Shown piece by piece: positions 6,495 to 10,025 of a stretch of 10,025 nt of DNA. The position numbers were made by a program, and so were the translations under genes. A model generated the notes under the pieces. That model saw only the letters and a program-made list of their open reading frames with translations. It was not told the DNA's origin and did no database searches. The DNA lies in NCBI GenBank assembly GCA_945918815.1, contig CAMEIU010000074.1, forward strand, positions 1 through 10,025. The letters run 5' to 3'. This stretch comes from an uncultured Clostridia bacterium. GTDB lineage: Bacteria > Bacillota > Clostridia > Oscillospirales > Oscillospiraceae. How positions within the stretch are numbered: position 1 is the first letter of the stretch; every line of letters starts with the position of its first letter.

Positions 6495-6537
6495 AAACGG
6501 GGCTGCCCCAACTGTCTTGGGGCAGCCCCGTTTCCTT
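6495..6537 (+). terminator. Strong hairpin terminator after fucO
   Basis: A perfect 17-bp stem, AAACGGGGCTGCCCCAA (6495-6511) with its complement at 6517-6533, closes a five-base loop CTGTC. The stem ends in GTTT followed by CCTT, so the U-tract is short and interrupted. It ends only 26 bases before the next gene's start codon. Confidence 0.85.
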
Positions 6538-6545
6538 GAGAAGAC

Positions 6546-6553
6546 AAAGGAGG
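6546..6553 (+). promoter_or_regulatory. Ribosome binding site that fixes a TTG start for the YitT-family gene
   Basis: AAAGGAGG sits six bases before the TTG at 6560. An upstream in-frame TTG at 6536 lies at the edge of the fucO terminator and has no Shine-Dalgarno sequence, so translation most likely begins at 6560. Confidence 0.8.
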
Positions 6554-6559
6554 ACAAGC

Positions 6560-7450
6560 TTGAAACGCATCTGGAAACGCTATGGAGACGCGGTTTGGAC
6601 CTGCGTCTCCATCCTGGTAGGAAACGCGCTGCTGGCCCTGGCCGTGGCCGCGTTCATCCTTCCCCATGGAATCATCACCGGCGGTGTGACCGGCATCGGC
6701 ATCCTGCTGAACCGGTTTCTGCCGGTGGACGTGGCTGTGTTCGTGCTGATCCTGAACCTGATGGCCCTGGTGTTGGGCTATGTTGTATTGGGGAAAAAAT
6801 TCGTGCTGACCACCGTGGGCAGCTCCCTGCTCTATCCTGTGCTGCTGGGCCTGATTCAGCAGATTCCCGGCATCGACGCCGTGACGGAGAACACGCTGCT
6901 GGCTGCGCTGTTCAGCGGCGGCCTGGTGGGCATCGCCCTGGGCCTGGTGCTGCGGGTGGGCGCGTCCACCGGCGGCGTGGATGTGGTGAATCTGGTCCTG
7001 CACAAGTGGCTCCATGTGCCGGTGTCCGTGTTCGTGTATCTGACGGACTTTCTGATTCTGGGCGGCCAGGCCCTCTTCTCCAACCCGGAGCAGATTCTCT
7101 ACGGCATTGTCCTGTTGGTGCTGGAAACCCTGGTCCTGAACCGGGTTATGCTCCTGGGCCAGTCCCAGATTCAAATTCTGGCCATCTCCAGCCGGTATGA
7201 GGAAATCCGCCGGAGGCTTCTGACGGAACTGAGCGCTGGGGTCACCATGCTGCTGATCGAAACCGGCTACACGGGGGAGCGGCAGGAGGGCGTCCTCTGT
7301 GTCATCCCGCCGCGGAAGTTGTATGACGCCAAGGAATTGATTCACTCCATCGACCCGGAGGCCTTCCTCACCATCACCCAAATCAAAGAAGTCCGCGGCC
7401 AGGGCTTCACCCTGGACAGAAGAGCCGTCGGAGGCAGCAAGGAAAATTGA
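6560..7450 (+). CDS. YitT family membrane protein with C-terminal DUF2179 domain
   Basis: A 296-residue integral membrane protein of the widespread Firmicute YitT/YvjA family; function is not established, with transport often suggested. It starts with a basic KRIWKRYG, then about five to six hydrophobic segments: roughly 12-34, 41-78, 80-101, 112-133, 155-173 and 177-198. Family marks are ILPHGIITGGVTGIG (33-47), RVGASTGGVDVVNLVLHKW (132-150) and the cytosolic DUF2179 domain from about 205, with VTMLLIETGYTGERQEGVL and EAFLTITQIKEVRGQGF near the end. Length is typical. The start is TTG at 6560, fixed by AAAGGAGG. No promoter fits between the fucO hairpin and this gene, so it probably depends on read-through or a promoter inside fucO. 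Its 3' end converges on the phosphatase gene with 13 bases between stops. Confidence 0.88.
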   Translation: MKRIWKRYGDAVWTCVSILVGNALLALAVAAFILPHGIITGGVTGIGILLNRFLPVDVAVFVLILNLMALVLGYVVLGKKFVLTTVGSSLLYPVLLGLIQQIPGIDAVTENTLLAALFSGGLVGIALGLVLRVGASTGGVDVVNLVLHKWLHVPVSVFVYLTDFLILGGQALFSNPEQILYGIVLLVLETLVLNRVMLLGQSQIQILAISSRYEEIRRRLLTELSAGVTMLLIETGYTGERQEGVLCVIPPRKLYDAKELIHSIDPEAFLTITQIKEVRGQGFTLDRRAVGGSKEN

Positions 7451-7463
7451 CTGCCATGCGTCC

Positions 7464-8201
7464 CTAGGCCGGTTCCACCAGCTTTCCTTCCAGCCGGGCC
7501 AGCTGGGCTTCGGTGACGCCCACGTCCAGCAGGTAGTTCCTTACGCCGCCGAATTCCCCGGTGAAGAAGTCATAGAACTTCATCATGGCGGTGAAGGGCG
7601 TCTGGAAGACGTAGTCCTCAAGATTGCTGGGGCCCTGGCGGATGGTCAGGGAGCCGTCGCGCATCCGGGCAAACATGTCCTGGAGGTAGACCTGGCTCAG
7701 ACAGTAGTCGGCGGCGATGTCCTCCCGGCTGACGCCCACGGCCCCCAGGAGGCAGCAGGTCAGAATGCCGGTCCGGTCCTTGCCGGTGGTGCAGTGGTAG
7801 AGGACGCAGCCCTCGGCCTCAACGCATGCGGTCACGGCCGCCCGGATCCAGTCCCGGTGTTCCCGGGCCCGCTTGATATACACCTTGTCCCAGGAGAATT
7901 CTCCCTGGGGCAAATTCTTTTTTTCAAAGGTCTCCGCGCCGCCGGACAGGGAGATGGGCCGGTAGGTAAAGGCCTCCCGCAGGGCGCTGGGCCGCCAGTC
8001 GATCTCCTGGGCGCTCCGCAGGTCAAAGGTGGCCGTCAGGCCGTAGTCTCTCAGATATTGAATGCCCTCCGGCGGAACCTGGCAGGGAGCCTCGCTGCGC
8101 AGAAACACGCCGTAGCGGGTCGCGCCGCCCTTGGCCGCATATCCGCCCAGGTCCCGGCAGTTGGAGAGTCCCGGTACCGGCAGATGCTTCAAATATTTCA
8201 T
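7464..8201 (-). CDS. Tyrosine / lipid phosphatase of the MptpB-like family
   Basis: A 245-residue cysteine-dependent phosphatase. The P-loop is HCTTGKDRTG with nucleophile Cys137 and Arg143, the CxxGKDRTG form found in the Y_phosphatase3 family (Mycobacterium MptpB, Listeria LipA), which act on phosphotyrosine, phosphoserine/threonine and phosphoinositides. The N-terminal NCRDLGGY (14-21) followed by RSE (35-37) and TFDLRSAQE (58-66) is also characteristic. No signal peptide is seen, so it is probably cytoplasmic, unlike secreted virulence relatives. I choose ATG 8201 over the upstream ATG 8231: GGAG lies seven bases before the former, while the latter has no ribosome site and would precede the predicted transcript start (about 8223). 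Substrate and role are unknown. Confidence 0.87.
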   Translation of the reverse strand: MKYLKHLPVPGLSNCRDLGGYAAKGGATRYGVFLRSEAPCQVPPEGIQYLRDYGLTATFDLRSAQEIDWRPSALREAFTYRPISLSGGAETFEKKNLPQGEFSWDKVYIKRAREHRDWIRAAVTACVEAEGCVLYHCTTGKDRTGILTCCLLGAVGVSREDIAADYCLSQVYLQDMFARMRDGSLTIRQGPSNLEDYVFQTPFTAMMKFYDFFTGEFGGVRNYLLDVGVTEAQLARLEGKLVEPA

Positions 8202-8229
8202 GTCATCGCTCCATTCGGCTGTTTTCACC

Positions 8230-8256
8230 ATTTTAACACAGAAGGCGCCGTTTGAA
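8230..8256 (-). promoter_or_regulatory. Promoter of the phosphatase gene
   Basis: On the minus strand, TTCAAA (8256-8251) is followed after 15 bases by TAAAAT (8235-8230), the latter preceded by TGT, giving an extended -10 (TGTTAAAAT). The predicted start near 8223 leaves about 21 bases before ATG 8201. Confidence 0.5.
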
Positions 8257-8323
8257 CATGGGGAATTCTCCCGCTTCCGTCATTTTGCCCCGAAACTTAT
8301 GGCCGGGTATAAAGATTTTCTAA

Positions 8324-8352
8324 TTGTGGTCTGAGTAGAATGATGCTATAAT
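8324..8352 (+). promoter_or_regulatory. Promoter upstream of the repeat block, probably for recJ
   Basis: TTGTGG (8324-8329) and a perfect TATAAT (8347-8352) are 17 bases apart, and the -10 is extended by TGC (8344-8346). Predicted start is near 8359. No gene begins within the following 300 bases; the first is recJ, so the transcript would carry a leader of roughly 360 bases made mostly of the repeat element. Confidence 0.6.
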
Positions 8353-8381
8353 AAAGAGAAAAACAAAAATGCCAGAAGAAA

Positions 8382-8692
8382 GCAATGGACATTTGACAAT
8401 GGACAAGGAAGGTGTCCGCTGACGCGGACGATTGAAATTGTCAGAGCATCCTCGTGCCCCCTAGCAGCCTTCCAAACTTCCGCGTCATTGCGAGGAGCGA
8501 GGCGACGTGGCAATCCGCATCCTGAAACGCAGCAGGTTTTTGGGCGTTTTCAGAAAACCGGTTTGTGCCAGGAGAGCGGATTGCCACGCCAGTGTGCGCA
8601 CTGGCTCGCAATGACACACAAGGATAGAGGCTGAATGCGGGGGACCCATTTTCAACCGTCGCGAAGCGACACCATTATCAATTGTCCATTCC
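8382..8692. mobile_element. 311-bp composite MITE-like element between the phosphatase gene and recJ
   Basis: The outer ends are 19-bp imperfect inverted repeats: GCAATGGACATTTGACAAT (8382-8400) and the reverse complement of 8674-8692, matching at 16 of 19 positions. The inverted similarity extends inward: the left end has hairpin GTCCGC-TGAC-GCGGAC (8414-8429) then TTGAAATT (8432-8439), and the right end, read inward, has GTCGC-TTC-GCGAC (8670-8658) then TTGAAAAT (8655-8648). TGACAAT (8394-8400) also pairs with ATTGTCA (8437-8443). A second palindromic repeat lies inside. No protein of plausible length is encoded, so it would be non-autonomous. No clear target duplication could be defined. 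Confidence 0.65.
8484..8615. repeat. 132-bp palindromic repeat (GTCATTGCGAG type) inside the composite element
   Basis: GTCATTGCGAG (8484-8494) and CTCGCAATGAC (8605-8615) are perfect inverted ends; a second perfect arm of 13 bp, CGTGGCAATCCGC (8506-8518) and GCGGATTGCCACG (8576-8588), lies inside. The central part also pairs imperfectly (CTGAAACGC at 8522 with GCGTTTTCAG at 8544). GTCATTGCGAG-type palindromic repeats are familiar from intergenic DNA of many unrelated bacteria. Its position between the halves of the larger element suggests nesting. Confidence 0.75.
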
Positions 8693-8721
8693 TCCGGCAT
8701 GACAAATGGATGGAATGTATT

Positions 8722-10025
8722 GTGAAGTACGGAACTTGGAATGTATCGCATTATGAACCTGCGGCCAGGGACGCTCTGTGCCGCGCCGGATATTCGCCTT
8801 TGACTGCCAGCGTCCTGTGCAGCCGCGGCTATGATACGCCCCAGGCTGCCCGGCGGTTCCTCTCCGCCACGGAGCCCCTGGCGGACCCCACGTCCATGCG
8901 GGATATGGACAAGGCAGCGGGCCGCCTCCGGCTGGCCCTGCAAAGGGGAGAACACATCGCCGTTTTCGGCGACTACGACGTGGACGGCATCACCGCCACC
9001 TGTCTTTTGACCGAGTTTCTTCGGAGCCAGGGCGGCCACGTCAGCTACTATATTCCCGGCCGCATCGAGGAGGGCTACGGCCTCAACCAACCGGCCATCG
9101 CCGCCCTCAAGGCCCAGGGCGTTTCACTAATCGTCACCGTGGACTGCGGCATCACCGCCGATCAGGAGGCCCGCTACTGCCGGGAGCAGGGCGTGGACCT
9201 GATCATCACCGACCACCATGAGTGCAAGCGGGAGCTGCCGGAGGCCGTGGCTGTCGTGGATCCCCACCGGCGGGACCACACCTATCCCCACCAGAATTTG
9301 GCAGGCGTCGGCGTGGCCTTCAAGCTGGCCGCCGCCATCATCGGCAGTCAGGAGGCCATCCTGGACCGGTTCAGCGACCTGCTGTGCCTCGGCACCGTGG
9401 CCGACGTCATGCCCCTGATTGGAGAGAACCGGACCTTCGTGGCCCGGGGCCTTCGGACCCTGCGGCGGGACCCCAGGCCCGGCGTGGCGGCCCTGATGAA
9501 CGAGTGCGGCTGCGACCGCAAGAGCATCAGCGCCAGCGTCATCGGCTATACCCTGGCCCCCAGAATCAACGCCGCCGGGCGTATGGGCCAGGTGGAACTG
9601 GCGACGGAATTGTTCCTGACCCAGGACCCGGACCGCGCCCAGGAGCTGGCCCGGCAGCTGTGCCAGCTGAACCGGCAGCGGCAGGAGGTGGAGGCGGAGA
9701 TCTACCGGGAGACGGTTCAGATGCTCTCCGGCAGCGGCGCCCGCAGCGCCATTGTCCTGGCCGGGGAACACTGGCACCAGGGCGTGGTGGGCATCGTGGC
9801 CTCCCGCCTGGCGGAGGAATACGGCTGCCCGGCCTACCTCATCTGTCTCGATGGCGACCGGGGCAAGGCGTCCTCCCGGTCCTACGGCGGCTTCAACCTG
9901 TTTGCCTCTTTGGAGCAACTGTCGCCTCTGCTGGAGAGCTACGGCGGCCATGAGCTGGCGGCGGGCTTCACCATCGCCCGCGGCGAGATCGACAAGTTCC
10001 GCCGGGGCATTCAACAGATGGCCGA
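8722..10025 (+). CDS. recJ: Single-stranded-DNA-specific exonuclease RecJ (3' end outside window)
   Basis: About 434 residues of RecJ, a DHH-superfamily 5'-3' exonuclease on single-stranded DNA acting in recombination and repair. The frame runs off the window edge without a stop. Motifs in order: FGDYDVDGITA (Asp84, Asp86, Asp88), TVDCG (Asp141), TDHHE (Asp164-His165-His166), LAGVGVAFKL, LGTVADVMPL, NAAGRMG, then the DHHA1 region HQGVVGIVASRL and GGHELAAGF (His410). These supply the two-metal centre and DNA-binding lobe, so the visible part seems intact. The start is uncertain: GTG 8722 gives the usual RecJ opening (MKYGTWNV) with only a weak GGA seven bases before; ATG 8710 adds four residues and has no ribosome site. 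Both lie within 30 bases of the repeat element's right end. Confidence 0.9.
   Translation, partial: MKYGTWNVSHYEPAARDALCRAGYSPLTASVLCSRGYDTPQAARRFLSATEPLADPTSMRDMDKAAGRLRLALQRGEHIAVFGDYDVDGITATCLLTEFLRSQGGHVSYYIPGRIEEGYGLNQPAIAALKAQGVSLIVTVDCGITADQEARYCREQGVDLIITDHHECKRELPEAVAVVDPHRRDHTYPHQNLAGVGVAFKLAAAIIGSQEAILDRFSDLLCLGTVADVMPLIGENRTFVARGLRTLRRDPRPGVAALMNECGCDRKSISASVIGYTLAPRINAAGRMGQVELATELFLTQDPDRAQELARQLCQLNRQRQEVEAEIYRETVQMLSGSGARSAIVLAGEHWHQGVVGIVASRLAEEYGCPAYLICLDGDRGKASSRSYGGFNLFASLEQLSPLLESYGGHELAAGFTIARGEIDKFRRGIQQMA

Noticed and set aside
8369..8422. Small ORF of 17 codons just after the promoter at 8324-8352
   Set aside because: It has no ribosome binding site and runs into the repeat end; nothing supports it as a leader peptide.
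8635..8709. Upstream in-frame ATG 8635 as the start of recJ
   Set aside because: The extra residues would be encoded by the repeat terminus and do not look like RecJ; starts at 8710 or 8722 give a typical N-terminus.

Overview
The window looks like a GC-rich chromosome segment from an anaerobic gut-type Firmicute, probably Clostridia of the Oscillospiraceae / Oscillibacter-Flavonifractor kind. This is inferred from the mixture of GC-rich coding sequence, strong AGGAGG-type ribosome binding sites, a YitT/DUF2179 protein, FucO-type iron alcohol dehydrogenase, and abundant short palindromic intergenic repeats. No rRNA, tRNA, CRISPR array, transposase or phage gene was seen.

Layout, left to right: the 3' end of argB (acetylglutamate kinase) and argD (acetylornithine aminotransferase) form the tail of an arginine biosynthesis cluster, interrupted by a 90-bp palindromic repeat. 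A bidirectional terminator separates argD from a convergent Cof-type HAD phosphatase gene on the minus strand. Divergent from the HAD gene is a membrane-anchored serine-hydrolase (class A beta-lactamase / DD-peptidase fold) with a Glu-Pro stalk encoded by a hexanucleotide tandem repeat. Next come a class I aspartate-type aminotransferase with its own extended -10 promoter, an fucO-like lactaldehyde reductase, and a YitT-family membrane protein behind a strong hairpin. A minus-strand tyrosine/lipid phosphatase converges on yitT with a 13-bp gap. A repeat-rich 500-bp intergenic stretch follows, then recJ, which runs off the right edge.

The genes are mostly separate metabolic and housekeeping units rather than one pathway; only argB-argD is an evident operon. 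The most distinctive non-coding content is a family of mobile-looking repeats with a 19-bp terminus (GCAATGGRCAATTGACAAT-like). One copy supplies the last codons and stop of the aminotransferase gene. Two inverted copies bound a 311-bp composite element lying between a good promoter and the recJ start codon, with another 132-bp palindromic repeat inside it. I did not see evidence of a new multi-gene defence or biosynthetic system here.
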